Assembly: GCF_000411975.1 (NCBI RefSeq)
Contig: NZ_ASXG01000029.1
Location: 1-49,232, forward strand
From: Amycolatopsis orientalis DSM 43388
GTDB taxonomy: Bacteria > Actinomycetota > Actinomycetes > Mycobacteriales > Pseudonocardiaceae
Direction of reading: 5' to 3'
Length of the DNA stretch: 49,232 nucleotides
The notes beneath the pieces are model-generated. The model saw only the letters and a list, made by a program, of their open reading frames with translations, searched no databases and had not been told where the DNA came from. Made by a program: the position numbers and the translations under genes. Below are positions 1 to 9,891 of this stretch, piece after piece; within the stretch, counting starts at the first letter, position 1; each line of letters starts with the position of its first letter.

Positions 1-4
1 CTGC

Positions 5-60
5 GGTCTGAGGGTGGTTGTCAAGGCACGCTTTCCCGCCTTGACAACCACCCTCAGACC
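5..60. repeat. Perfect 22-bp inverted repeat, terminator-like
   Basis: Bases 5-26 are the exact reverse complement of 39-60, around a 12-base loop. It lies about 90 bp past the stop of the leftward hypothetical gene, so it may end that transcript or a convergent one off the window. Arms this long and perfect are typical of dispersed intergenic hairpins in Amycolatopsis-like genomes. There is no T-run. Confidence 0.75.
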
Positions 61-147
61 GTCAGCACACTCGGGCTTCGGGGTGCCCCACGCCATTCAC
101 CCACCTGCAATGTCGCCCGCCAGGGCGACGAGCAGGCCCCCACCCGC

Positions 148-945
148 TCAAACCTGCCGATCCCCCTGCTCAGCAAACACCCGCACCGCCTCATTAACCG
201 ACGCGGTCCGCGCCCCCCGAACCGCCTCCGCCAGCGGCCGCAACGCCTCCGCCCGTCGATTCACCGCGGAAGCCGACAACGCCCCACCGGGATCATCCGC
301 CTGCGCCACCGCGAGAATCGCCGAAATCTCCTCCGCCCGCTGCAGCACCCGCAGCGCCCGCCCTGGCGTCCCGGCGGGCCACTCCACCTGCGGCCGAGCC
401 CGCAAATGCGCGGACAACTCCGCCCGCACCCCGGGCCGGTCGCTGGCCACGTCCAGCGCCTGCAACGCTCCGGCACTGGCCCGGATCGCGTCGGTCAACC
501 CGTGCTCTGCGTCGGGCAACGGCTGGTACTCCAGCGAAACCGGCGCGGCGAGCGAGTACACCGTCCACCGCATCAGCCCCTCGGCGATCGGTTCGGGCAC
601 CAACCCGAAGCCGAGCCCGCCGAGCACGACAGCCTCGCCGCACCGCAACGCGGCCTCGGCGAAAGGCCCGCCGCCGCCCAGACCGCGCACATCGCCCGGA
701 ACCGGCAGCACCAGCTGAACGCTCACCGCGCCCTGCGCTCGCAGCGCGAGCAGCAGCTGCACGGGAGTGGCCGCCCGGTGAAAGGCGAGCGGGAGATCGA
801 AGGCCTCGGCCGCGGCGGGATCGGCCGCGACGACGTCGTGGGCCTCGGCCCAGTCCTGCAGGGCGTCGAGGACGTCGTCGGACGCCGCGGCCCCGTTCAG
901 CCACGCGGAGGACCAGACGGCGAGGGTCGCACTGGGTCGGCACAC
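148..945 (-). CDS. Conserved hypothetical protein, 265 aa
   Basis: I do not recognise a family. The frame is long, has strong third-position GC and reads as an Ala/Leu/Val-rich soluble protein without signal peptide or obvious membrane segment. A central part (about residues 80-135) alternates hydrophobic strands and turns; the C-terminal 90 residues are helical and charged. The start is a GTG at 945 without a good ribosome site, so it may be leaderless; an upstream in-frame start is not obvious. It is divergent from the AAA ATPase gene, sharing a 100-bp spacer. A role beside the AAA/VWA pair is possible but unproven. Confidence 0.65.
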   Translation of the reverse strand: MCRPSATLAVWSSAWLNGAAASDDVLDALQDWAEAHDVVAADPAAAEAFDLPLAFHRAATPVQLLLALRAQGAVSVQLVLPVPGDVRGLGGGGPFAEAALRCGEAVVLGGLGFGLVPEPIAEGLMRWTVYSLAAPVSLEYQPLPDAEHGLTDAIRASAGALQALDVASDRPGVRAELSAHLRARPQVEWPAGTPGRALRVLQRAEEISAILAVAQADDPGGALSASAVNRRAEALRPLAEAVRGARTASVNEAVRVFAEQGDRQV

Positions 946-1045
946 GACTGCTCATTTTACCGGTTCCTCCCGCCTCCGCCGATCCCCGCCCGGCTGGAGC
1001 CGCTCCACATCGACGGATGCCGGAACGGTCAGTAGCGTCGAAGGG

Positions 1046-2443
1046 GTGAACGCAGTTCCCGACGCTCTTCCCCGTACTGCCGGCGAGCTCCGCGCCGCCG
1101 GATACGCCCCGCGCCCGATCGCGCGCGAGATCCACGACAACCTGCTCGCCGCGCTGCGCGAGGGCCGCGACGCCTGGCCCGGCATCGTCGGCTTCTCCCG
1201 CACCGTGCTGCCCCAGCTCGAACGCGCGCTGCTCGCCGGGCACGACGTCGTCCTGCTCGGCGAACGCGGCCAGGGCAAGACCCGCCTGCTGCGCACCCTG
1301 GCCGGCCTCCTCGACGAGTGGACCCCGGTCATCGAAGGCTCCGAGCTGGGCGAACACCCGCTCGAGCCGATCACGCCCGCCTCGATCCGCCGCGCCGCCG
1401 AACTCGGCGACGACCTGCCGGTGGCCTGGCGGCACCGCAGCGAGCGCTACACCGAAAAGCTGGCCACGCCGGACACGAGCGTGGGCGACCTGATCGGCGA
1501 CGTCGACCCGGTCAAGGTGGCCGAGGGCCGCAGCCTCGGCGACCCGGAGACCATCCACTTCGGACTCGTGCCGCGCGCGCACCGCGGCATCGTCGCGATC
1601 AACGAGCTGCCCGACCTCGCCGAGCGGATCCAGGTCGCGCTGCTGAACGTGATGGAGGAACGCGACATCCAGGTCCGCGGCTACACGCTGCGGCTGCCGC
1701 TGGACGTGCTCCTCGTCGCCACCGCCAACCCCGAGGACTACACCAACCGCGGCCGGATCATCACGCCGCTGAAGGACCGTTTCGGCGCGGAAATCCGCAC
1801 GCACTACCCGCTGGACGTCGAGTCCGAGGTCGCCGTGGTGCGCCAGGAGGCGAACCTCGTCGCGGAGGTCGGCGAGCCGCTGCTGGAGGTGCTGGCCCGG
1901 TTCGTGCGCAACCTGCGCGAATCGCCCGTGATCGACCAGCGTTCCGGCGTGTCCGCCCGGTTCGCGGTGGCCGCGGCCGAAACCGTCGCGGCGGCCGCGC
2001 TGCGCCGGGCCGCGGTGACCGGGGAGGACCCGCCGGTCGCCCGGCCGGTCGACCTCGACGCGGTGCCCGCCGTGCTGCGCGGCAAGGTCGAGTTCGAGCC
2101 CGGCGAGGAAGGCCGCGAGGTCGAGCACCTCGTGCACCTGATGCGCCGCGCGATCGCGGAAACCGCCCGCGAACGGTTCGCCGGACTCGACCTGCGGCCG
2201 CTGTCCGACGCGGTCGCGGACGGCCACCTGGTCGCCACCGGCGAGCGCGTCCCGGGCGCGGACGTCCTGGCCGCGCTGCCGGAACTGCCGGTGCTGCACG
2301 AGGTCGCCCAGCGCGCCGGAGTGGCCGCGGACGAACCGGCCGGCCGGATCGCGGCGGCGGTCGAACTGGCCCTGGAGTCGCTGTTCCTCGCCCGCAGGCT
2401 GGCGAAGGACTCCGACGACGGCACGACGGTGTACGGCGAATAA
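1046..2443 (+). CDS. AAA+ ATPase, MoxR / Mg-chelatase subunit I-like
   Basis: 465 aa. Walker A (GERGQGKT) sits near residue 72 and the Walker B region (IVAINELPDL) near residue 181, followed by the sensor-1-like run VLLVATANPEDY. This is the arrangement of MoxR and ChlI/BchI-type AAA+ proteins, which work as chaperone-like remodelling ATPases together with a von Willebrand A partner. The next gene encodes exactly such a partner and starts inside this stop codon (TAATG), so the two are translationally coupled. The start is a GTG whose upstream AAGG is very close; leaderless initiation is possible. The specific client is unknown; a true chelatase is unlikely without the large H subunit. Confidence 0.88.
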   Translation: MNAVPDALPRTAGELRAAGYAPRPIAREIHDNLLAALREGRDAWPGIVGFSRTVLPQLERALLAGHDVVLLGERGQGKTRLLRTLAGLLDEWTPVIEGSELGEHPLEPITPASIRRAAELGDDLPVAWRHRSERYTEKLATPDTSVGDLIGDVDPVKVAEGRSLGDPETIHFGLVPRAHRGIVAINELPDLAERIQVALLNVMEERDIQVRGYTLRLPLDVLLVATANPEDYTNRGRIITPLKDRFGAEIRTHYPLDVESEVAVVRQEANLVAEVGEPLLEVLARFVRNLRESPVIDQRSGVSARFAVAAAETVAAAALRRAAVTGEDPPVARPVDLDAVPAVLRGKVEFEPGEEGREVEHLVHLMRRAIAETARERFAGLDLRPLSDAVADGHLVATGERVPGADVLAALPELPVLHEVAQRAGVAADEPAGRIAAAVELALESLFLARRLAKDSDDGTTVYGE

Positions 2444-4401
2444 TGCCGCTCTTACCGGAGGGATATTCCTACGGCCCGTGGCACGACGGGCCGGATCCGC
2501 TGGCCCCGCCCGCGGACCTGCGGGACGCGCTGGACGAGATCGGCCGCGAGGTCATGGGCGGTTCGTCCCCGCGGGCGGCGCTGGAGGAATTGCTGCGCCG
2601 CGGCACCGAACGCACCGCGGGCCTCGACGAGCTGACGCGCCAGTTGTGGCAGCGCCGTTCGCAGATCCAGCGACGGCACCGCCTGGACGGCACGCTGCAG
2701 GAAGTCCAGCAGCTGCTGCAGGAAGCGCTTCAAGCCGAGCGCCGGGAACTGTTCCCGGACCCCGACGACGAGGCCCGCTTCCGCGAAGCCCAGCTAGATG
2801 CTCTGCCGCCCGGCACCGCCGCGGCGGTCCGCGAGCTGAACGAGTACGACTGGCGTTCGGACGAAGCCCGGCAGAAGTACGAGCAGATCCGCGACCTCCT
2901 CGGCCGCGAGATGCTGGACGCGCGGTTCCAGGGCATGAAGCAGGCGATGCAGAACGCCGGCCCGGAGGACGTCGAGCGGATCAACCAGATGCTCGGCGAC
3001 CTCAACGCGCTGCTTTCCGCGCACGCCCAGGGCGCGAGCGACATCGGCGAGCGCTTCGCCGAGTTCATGCGGCGGCACGGCGAGTTCTTCCCGGAGAACC
3101 CGCAGAACGTCGACGAGCTGATCGACGTGCTCGCGGCCCGTTCCGCCGCCGCGCAGCGGATGCTGAACTCGATGTCGGAGGAACAGCGGGCCGAACTGGC
3201 CGAGCTGGCGCAACAGGCCTTCGGCGACCCGCGGCTGGCGCAGCAACTGTCCGCTTTGGACTCGCAGCTGCGCGCGCTGCGGCCGGGGGAGGACTGGACG
3301 TCGTCCTCGCGCTTCCGCGGGCAGGACCCGCTGGGGCTCGGCGAAGGCGCGCAGGCGATGGCCGATCTCGCGGAACTGGACGCGCTGGCCGAGCAACTGG
3401 GCCAGTCCTACCCGGGCGCCCGCCTGGAAGACATCGACCTGGAGGCGCTCGAGCGCCAACTCGGCCCGGACGCGGGCGTCGACGCCCGCCGGCTGTCCGA
3501 ACTGGAACGAGAACTGCGTCGGCAGGGCCTGTTCGAACGCGCGGCGGACGGAACGCTGCGCCTGTCTCCCAAGGCCTTGCGCCGCTTGGGGGAGACCGCA
3601 CTGTCCGATGTGGTCAATTCGCTGCGCGGCAAAACCGGGGAGCGCGAGACCGAATCCGCGGGCGCGGCAGGCGAACCGACCGGTTCGAGCCGCCCCTGGC
3701 GCTTCGGGGACATGCAGCCGTGGGACGTTCCCCGTACCGTGCGCAACGCCGTGCTGCGCTCCACCGCGGTCGGCGCGGGAAGCGTCCGCCTGGAGGTCGA
3801 GGACGTCGAGGTCGTCGAGACCGAACACCGCTCGCGGGCCGCGGTCGCGCTGCTGGTCGACACGTCGTGGTCGATGATCCAAGAGGGCCGCTGGCTGCCG
3901 ATGAAACGCACCGCGCTGGCCCTGCACCAGCTGATCAGCACCAGGTTCCGCAACGACGCGCTGCAGCTGATCACCTTCGGCCGCTACGCGATGCCGGTGG
4001 AACTGCCGGAACTGGTCGGCCTGGAAGGCGCCTGGGAACAAGGCACCAACGCGCACCACGCCCTCCTGCTGGCCGGCCGGCACCTGCGCCGGCACCCGGA
4101 CGCCCAGCCGGTGGTGCTGATGGTCACCGACGGCGAGCCGACCGCGCACCTGGAACCGGACGGCGAAGCGGAATTCTCGTATCCGCCGGAACCGGCGACC
4201 ATCTACAAGACACTGTCCGAAGTGGACCGGATCGCCAAACTGGGCGCGTCGGTGACCGTCTTCCGGCTGGGCGACGACCCGAGGCTGGAAGCCTTCGTGG
4301 ACACCATCGCCCGCCGCTCCGGCGGCCGGGTCGTGGCCCCGGACCTGGACGGCCTTGGCGCCGCGGTCGTCGGCGACTACCTCCGCACCCGCCGCCGCTG
4401 A
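2443..4401 (+). CDS. von Willebrand factor A domain protein, partner of the AAA+ ATPase
   Basis: 652 aa. The ATG at 2443 overlaps the stop of the upstream ATPase, which fixes the start. Residues 1-400 are helical, rich in Gln, Glu and Arg, with a long scaffold-like region. The C-terminal VWA domain begins near residue 466: the MIDAS motif DTSWS is at about 472, a conserved Thr in EQGTNAHHAL follows, and TDGEP supplies the third metal ligand. Such proteins bind Mg through the MIDAS and act with a MoxR-type ATPase, as ChlD does with ChlI. Cytoplasmic; no signal peptide. Function beyond the pair is not known. Confidence 0.85.
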   Translation: MPLLPEGYSYGPWHDGPDPLAPPADLRDALDEIGREVMGGSSPRAALEELLRRGTERTAGLDELTRQLWQRRSQIQRRHRLDGTLQEVQQLLQEALQAERRELFPDPDDEARFREAQLDALPPGTAAAVRELNEYDWRSDEARQKYEQIRDLLGREMLDARFQGMKQAMQNAGPEDVERINQMLGDLNALLSAHAQGASDIGERFAEFMRRHGEFFPENPQNVDELIDVLAARSAAAQRMLNSMSEEQRAELAELAQQAFGDPRLAQQLSALDSQLRALRPGEDWTSSSRFRGQDPLGLGEGAQAMADLAELDALAEQLGQSYPGARLEDIDLEALERQLGPDAGVDARRLSELERELRRQGLFERAADGTLRLSPKALRRLGETALSDVVNSLRGKTGERETESAGAAGEPTGSSRPWRFGDMQPWDVPRTVRNAVLRSTAVGAGSVRLEVEDVEVVETEHRSRAAVALLVDTSWSMIQEGRWLPMKRTALALHQLISTRFRNDALQLITFGRYAMPVELPELVGLEGAWEQGTNAHHALLLAGRHLRRHPDAQPVVLMVTDGEPTAHLEPDGEAEFSYPPEPATIYKTLSEVDRIAKLGASVTVFRLGDDPRLEAFVDTIARRSGGRVVAPDLDGLGAAVVGDYLRTRRR

Positions 4402-4415
4402 CCCCTCCGGCAACG

Positions 4416-4470
4416 GTCCGTGAAGGGCTCCTTGAAGGAATCAGATTCCCGCAAGGAGCCCTTCACGGAC
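4416..4470. repeat. Amycolatopsis-type dispersed hairpin / terminator
   Basis: A 19-bp perfect inverted repeat (4416-4434 with 4452-4470), and the loop itself contains GGAAT-cag-ATTCC. The core TGAAGGGCTCCTTG / CAAGGAGCCCTTCA is a hairpin that I recall as repeated between many genes of Amycolatopsis genomes. It lies 14 bp after the VWA stop and probably ends the AAA/VWA transcript. Confidence 0.75.
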
Positions 4471-4537
4471 TTGCCGGCGCTGCTCGACGACGGCAGCAAT
4501 CGCTCGTGCTCGCGCCGAACCGCGGTGTCCGCGAGAC

Positions 4538-4568
4538 TTGACCCTCACGCGACGTGAGGCGTGATCGT
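4538..4568 (+). promoter_or_regulatory. TipA/MerR-type promoter and operator
   Basis: TTGACC (4538-4543) is overlapped by a perfect dyad CCTCACG-cga-CGTGAGG (4543-4559). A CTCACG...CGTGAG dyad inside a long spacer is the classic operator of TipA/Mta-type MerR regulators, which twist the promoter to activate it. The regulator gene starts 44 bp downstream, so autoactivation on ligand binding is likely. The -10 is weak, as usual for this family. Confidence 0.6.
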
Positions 4569-4611
4569 GGTTCTCGCAAGGGCCGTACGGCCGCAGAAAC
4601 GGGGGAGAGCG

Positions 4612-5376
4612 ATGGGGTACCGGGTGGGCGAGGTGGCGGCGCTGGCCGGCGTCACCGTGCGCGCGCTGCACCACTACGACGAGATCGGCCTGCTGTCGCC
4701 GAGCGGGCGCACCGCGTCCGGCTACCGGCGGTACGAGGACGCCGATCTCGACCGGCTGCAGCGCATCCTGCTCTACCGGGAACTGGGCTTTCCCCTGGAG
4801 ACGATCGCGTCCGTGCTCGCGGATCCGGGAACCGACGCCGACGCCCACCTGAAACGGCAGCGGGAGCTGCTGGCGGCGCAGGCGGACCGGATCGCGCACA
4901 TGGTCGCGGCCGTCGATCGATTGCTGGAGGCGAGAGCCATGGGCAACGCGTTGACGCCCGAGGAGAAGTTCGAAGTGTTCGGCGGGTTCCAGGCGCCGGA
5001 CGGGTACTCGGAGGAGGCCGTCCGGCGATGGGGCGGCTGCGCCGAATGGCAGCAGACCCGGCTGCCGGAGAGCAAACAGGAGTGGGCCGAGGCGGAGCGG
5101 CAGCGGAAGGACTGGGTGCGGCGGCTGGTCGCGCTGGTCGACGACGGTGTTCCCGCGGACAGCCCGGAGGCGGCCCAGCTCGCCGAGGGGCACCGGGCGA
5201 TGCTGTCGGCGGTGATGGGGGAGTGCGGCTACGAGATGCAGCAGCGGATCGCCGACCTGTACGCCGACGAGCCCGCGCAGCTGGCGTTCCTCGTCCGGGA
5301 GGACGAGCAGCGTCCCGGCATCGGGGCGTACGTGCGGGACGCCGTCCGGGCCAACGCCGTGCGGCAGCGGGTCTGA
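4612..5376 (+). CDS. MerR-family regulator with TipAS ligand-binding domain
   Basis: 254 aa from the ATG at 4612, chosen because GGGGGAGAG precedes it at proper spacing and the protein then begins with the canonical MerR start YRVGEVAALAGVTVRALHHYDEIGL. Winged HTH in residues 1-70, a long dimerisation helix to about 115, then a TipAS-like globular domain (about 120-254) with the helical pattern EKFEVFGGF and GCGYEMQQRIADLYADEP. TipA-like proteins bind thiopeptides or other drugs and activate their own promoter; a matching dyad lies just upstream. Likely a drug-responsive autoregulator. The extension to a GTG at 4561 would overlap the operator and is rejected. Confidence 0.88.
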   Translation: MGYRVGEVAALAGVTVRALHHYDEIGLLSPSGRTASGYRRYEDADLDRLQRILLYRELGFPLETIASVLADPGTDADAHLKRQRELLAAQADRIAHMVAAVDRLLEARAMGNALTPEEKFEVFGGFQAPDGYSEEAVRRWGGCAEWQQTRLPESKQEWAEAERQRKDWVRRLVALVDDGVPADSPEAAQLAEGHRAMLSAVMGECGYEMQQRIADLYADEPAQLAFLVREDEQRPGIGAYVRDAVRANAVRQRV

Positions 5377-5381
5377 CCGGT

Positions 5382-5420
5382 CCCGGTGGGAGGGACACCA
5401 CAGCGGTCTCTCCCACCGGG
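5382..5420. terminator. Hairpin between the MerR gene and mshC
   Basis: CCCGGTGGGAG (5382-5392) pairs with CTCCCACCGGG (5410-5420), with GAC/GTC extending the stem inward. It starts six bases past the regulator stop. There is no T-run, as is common for actinobacterial terminators. Confidence 0.6.
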
Positions 5421-5458
5421 TGGGATAACGGACGGACGTCCCGCTTACAGTCGAGGGC

Positions 5459-6697
5459 ATGCAGACTTGGTCCTCCGTCGCCGTGCCCCGGCTGTCCGGC
5501 ACGCCCCGTCCCCTCCGGCTCCACGACACCGCGACCGGGCAGGTCCGCCCGACCGCGCCCGGGGCCGCTGCCCGGATGTACGTCTGCGGCATCACCCCCT
5601 ACGACGCCACCCACCTCGGCCACGCCGCCACGTATCTCGCGTTCGACCTGGTCAACCGGGTGTGGCGGGACAACGGGCACGAGGTGCACTACGTCCAGAA
5701 CGTCACCGACATCGACGAGCCGCTGCTGGAGCGCGCGGAACGCGATTCGGACGACTGGGTCGTGCTCGGCATGCGCGAAACGGCGCTGTTCCGCGAGGAC
5801 ATGGAGGCGCTGCGGGTGCTGCCGCCGCGCCAGTTCGTCGGCGCGGTGGAGGCGATCCCGGAGATCGTCGAGGTGATCGCGAAGCTGCTCGCCAACGGGA
5901 GCGCCTACCGGGCGGACGACGCCGAGTTCCCGGACGTCTACTTCGACCACAGCGCGACCGGCCGGTTCGGCTACGAGTCGAACTACGACGCCGAGACCAT
6001 GGGGAAGTTCTTCGCCGAACGCGGCGGCGACCCGGACCGTCCGGGCAAGCGGCACCCGCTGGACGCGCTGCTGTGGCGCGTCGCGCGCGAGGGCGAGCCG
6101 TCGTGGGAGTCCGAGCTGGGCGCCGGACGGCCGGGCTGGCACATCGAATGCAGCGCGATCGCGGTGAACCGGCTCGGACTCGGCTTCGACGTGCAGGGCG
6201 GCGGGTCCGACCTGATCTTCCCGCACCACGAGTACAGCGCCGCGCACGCCGAGGCGGTCGCGGCCGATCACCCGTTCGCCCGGCACTACGTGCACGCCGG
6301 GATGATCGGGCTCGACGGCGAGAAGATGTCGAAGTCGCGCGGCAACCTGGTCTTCGTGTCGCGGCTGCGCGCCGACGGCGTCGACCCGGCGGCGATCCGG
6401 CTCGCGCTCTTCGCCGGGCACTACCGCGAGGACCGGGCGTGGACCGGCCAGCTGCTGGTCGACGCGCAGGAGCGGCTGGCCCGTTGGCGCGAAGCGGTCG
6501 CACTGCCGGCCGGGCCCCCGGCTGACGATACCGTGGCCCGGCTGCGCGACCACCTCTCCGACGACCTGAACACCCCGAAAGCCCTCACGGCGATCGACGC
6601 GTGGGTCACGTCGGCACTGCGCCGCGACGGCACCGACCAGGCCGCTCCCGGGCTGATCAAGGACGCCGTGGACGCGCTGCTGGGCATCGTTCTCTGA
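5459..6697 (+). CDS. mshC: Cysteine:1D-myo-inositol 2-amino-2-deoxy-alpha-D-glucopyranoside ligase MshC
   Basis: 412 aa, the usual length. It joins cysteine to GlcN-inositol using ATP in mycothiol biosynthesis, in the cytoplasm. The class I synthetase fold shared with CysRS is clear: [16 protein letters not shown] carries a zinc cysteine and the HIGH motif (HLGH, residues 52-55). WHIECSAIA and [14 protein letters not shown] supply the other zinc ligands, and EKMSKS is the second ATP motif. MshC differs from CysRS by its short C-terminus, as here. The gene stands alone between two hairpins. The ATG at 5459 gives the normal N-terminus. A PAC2-family gene, often near mshC in actinobacteria, is 6 kb away. 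Confidence 0.97.
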   Translation: MQTWSSVAVPRLSGTPRPLRLHDTATGQVRPTAPGAAARMYVCGITPYDATHLGHAATYLAFDLVNRVWRDNGHEVHYVQNVTDIDEPLLERAERDSDDWVVLGMRETALFREDMEALRVLPPRQFVGAVEAIPEIVEVIAKLLANGSAYRADDAEFPDVYFDHSATGRFGYESNYDAETMGKFFAERGGDPDRPGKRHPLDALLWRVAREGEPSWESELGAGRPGWHIECSAIAVNRLGLGFDVQGGGSDLIFPHHEYSAAHAEAVAADHPFARHYVHAGMIGLDGEKMSKSRGNLVFVSRLRADGVDPAAIRLALFAGHYREDRAWTGQLLVDAQERLARWREAVALPAGPPADDTVARLRDHLSDDLNTPKALTAIDAWVTSALRRDGTDQAAPGLIKDAVDALLGIVL

Positions 6698-6709
6698 GCC
6701 TGCTGACCA

Positions 6710-6745
6710 CGAGCAGGGGCCGGAACTCGCTCCGACCCCTGCTCG
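6710..6745. terminator. Bidirectional hairpin between mshC and the ABC-F gene
   Basis: CGAGCAGGGG-CCGGA pairs with TCCG-a-CCCCTGCTCG around a six-base loop. It sits between convergent genes and can serve both. Confidence 0.7.
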
Positions 6746-6766
6746 CACAGCCGACTGTATAACGAC

Positions 6767-8392
<1,626 letters not shown>

Positions 8393-8554
8393 GAGTGATC
8401 ACCGGGCCTTTGCGATGGTGGCAAACGTCCCCGACGGGCGACGCGAGGCTCCCGGGAGCAGGGCTCGACCGGGAGCGGCCTCGATGCGGGGAGGGCTCGG
8501 CTCAGCTGTCCATGATGGCCGGGAGCATAACGCGGGACCGGCGGGGAAGGGCAA
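8393..8554 (-). promoter_or_regulatory. Leader of the ABC-F gene: promoter, short ORF, attenuator-like hairpin
   Basis: On the minus strand TTGCCC (8554-8549) and TTATGCT form a plausible promoter. A nine-codon ORF MLPAIMDS lies at 8528-8502; its ATG overlaps the -10, so if that promoter is used only the inner MDS reading frame could be transcribed. Then GCTCCCGG / CCGGGAGC (8476-8448) can form a hairpin, or its proximal part can fold on itself as GCTCCCGGGAGC. Short leader ORFs plus alternative hairpins control several actinomycete ABC-F genes; the match here is suggestive only. Confidence 0.35.
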
Positions 8555-8651
8555 ACGGTTTTTTCCCGGTTTTCGCCGAAGGCGTGGTCCGCGCCGCTAG
8601 CGTTGCCGGCGTTCAGGCAACTGGTTCGTCGGCTGAGGGGATTTCCGCGAC

Positions 8652-9221
8652 ATGGCTGAAGTCGTGCTGTACCACCACATCCAGGGGTTGACCGACGGCG
8701 TGCGGCGCGTGGCCGACGAGTGGCGCCAGGCCGGGCACACGGTGCACACGCCTGATCTGTTCGAGGGCCGGACGTTCGCCAGCATCGAGGACGGCTTCGC
8801 CTTCGCCCGCGAGGCGGGCTTCGAGAAGCTGCGCGAGCGCGGCATCGCCGAGGCCGAGGCGTTGGGGGAGGAACTCGTCTACGCCGGGTTTTCGTTCGGC
8901 GTCATGATCGCGCAGCGGCTCGCGCAGACTCGCCCGGGCGCGCGCGGCGCGCTGCTCATCGACTCCTGCCTGCCGGTCACGGAGTTCGGAACCGCGTGGC
9001 CGGACGGGGTGCCGGTCCAGGTCCACGGGAAGGAGAACGACGAGTTCTTCGAGGAGGATCTGCCCGCCGCTCGCGCACTCGTCGGCTCCGCCGCGCACGC
9101 GGAGCTGTTCCTCTATCCCGGCGACCAGCACCTCTTCGCGGATTCCTCGCTTCCCTCGTACGACCCCGAAGCGGCCGGCTTGCTCAGGGAGCGCCTGCGC
9201 GCTTTCCTCGCCGCCCGGTAA
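8652..9221 (+). CDS. Dienelactone hydrolase family protein
   Basis: 189 aa alpha/beta hydrolase. The nucleophile elbow reads AGFSFGVM (Ser at about residue 80), so serine replaces the cysteine of classical dienelactone hydrolase. LLIDSCLPV and PVQVHGKENDEFF carry the acid region, and GDQHLF supplies the catalytic histidine near residue 160, just as in small actinobacterial DLH-like proteins. Cytoplasmic, no signal peptide. Substrate unknown. It is monocistronic, divergent from the ABC-F gene across 259 bp, and followed by the ArsR/MFS pair. The start ATG follows GAGGGG at a normal distance. Confidence 0.82.
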   Translation: MAEVVLYHHIQGLTDGVRRVADEWRQAGHTVHTPDLFEGRTFASIEDGFAFAREAGFEKLRERGIAEAEALGEELVYAGFSFGVMIAQRLAQTRPGARGALLIDSCLPVTEFGTAWPDGVPVQVHGKENDEFFEEDLPAARALVGSAAHAELFLYPGDQHLFADSSLPSYDPEAAGLLRERLRAFLAAR

Positions 9222-9252
9222 CCGGCCCGCTTGACGCCGGACGGTCGGCCTG

Positions 9253-9294
9253 CAACTCTGAAAGAACCATTTCGAAAGAAACCCTTCAGAGTTG
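9253..9294. promoter_or_regulatory. Candidate operator of the ArsR-type regulator
   Basis: CAACTCTGAA (9253-9262) is perfectly repeated in inverse at 9285-9294, with TTTCGAAA centred between the arms. The site ends ten bases before the regulator start codon. Its position and AT content against a GC-rich background fit an autoregulatory operator. Confidence 0.55.
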
Positions 9295-9303
9295 GGCCGG
9301 CCG

Positions 9304-9891
9304 ATGACCGAACTGCCGCCGAGGAAGCGGATCGACGACGCTGAGCTGCTGCGCGCCCTGGCGCACCCGTTGCGCTCCGCCCTGGTGCACCACCTGATGG
9401 CGGTCGGTCCGTCGACGGCGAGCGAGTGCGCGGACGCGGTCGGCTCCACGGCGTCCAACTGCAGCTGGCACCTGCGCAAGCTGGCGGAACACGGCCTGGT
9501 CGAGCGGGCCGAAGGCGGCGACGGACGGGAACGGCCGTGGCGGGCGTGCCAGGTCGGGCTGGTGCTGGGCGGCTCGGGCGGCGACGACCCGGCGCTCGCG
9601 GCGGCGCAGCTGGCGGTCACCGGGACCGAACTGGCCGAGGAGCAGGAGCTGACCCAGCGGTACCTTGACACCGCAGAACAGCTCGACGCGGACTGGCGCG
9701 AGGCCGGCGGCTTCTTCTCCTACGGCCTGAAGGCGACGCCGGAGGAAGTCACCGCGCTGACCAAGGCGATCGACGAGCTGGTCCGGCCGTACGTGAGCGC
9801 GATCCGCCAGGACGCACCGGCCGACGCCCGGGCGGTCTTCCTCTCGATGCGCGCGTTCCGACGGATCGGGCACGACGGGAAACCGGCATGA
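9304..9891 (+). CDS. ArsR/HTH_20-type transcriptional regulator
   Basis: 195 aa. The N-terminal winged helix reads LLRALAHPLRSALVHHLMAVGPSTASE..., with recognition helix TASNCSWHLRKLAEHGLV, typical of ArsR-like repressors. The C-terminal half is helical and of unknown ligand specificity; no metal-binding cysteine pair is seen, so a metal sensor is unlikely. The gene overlaps the MFS exporter by four bases (ATGA), so it probably controls that transporter and itself through the dyad just upstream. ATG 9304 is preferred to TTG 9292, which lies in the dyad. Confidence 0.85.
   Translation: MTELPPRKRIDDAELLRALAHPLRSALVHHLMAVGPSTASECADAVGSTASNCSWHLRKLAEHGLVERAEGGDGRERPWRACQVGLVLGGSGGDDPALAAAQLAVTGTELAEEQELTQRYLDTAEQLDADWREAGGFFSYGLKATPEEVTALTKAIDELVRPYVSAIRQDAPADARAVFLSMRAFRRIGHDGKPA

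Noticed and set aside
293..2299. Very long minus-strand frame opposite the AAA ATPase (668 codons)
   Set aside because: Shadow of high-GC coding; the plus-strand frame has the motifs and the codon bias.
1318..2442. 5' extension of the VWA frame
   Set aside because: Arg/Pro-rich shadow of the ATPase gene; the true start is the coupled ATG at 2443.
1046..4401. AAA/VWA pair as a true magnesium or cobalt chelatase
   Set aside because: No large chelatase subunit or tetrapyrrole gene nearby; the pair fits the general MoxR/VWA class.
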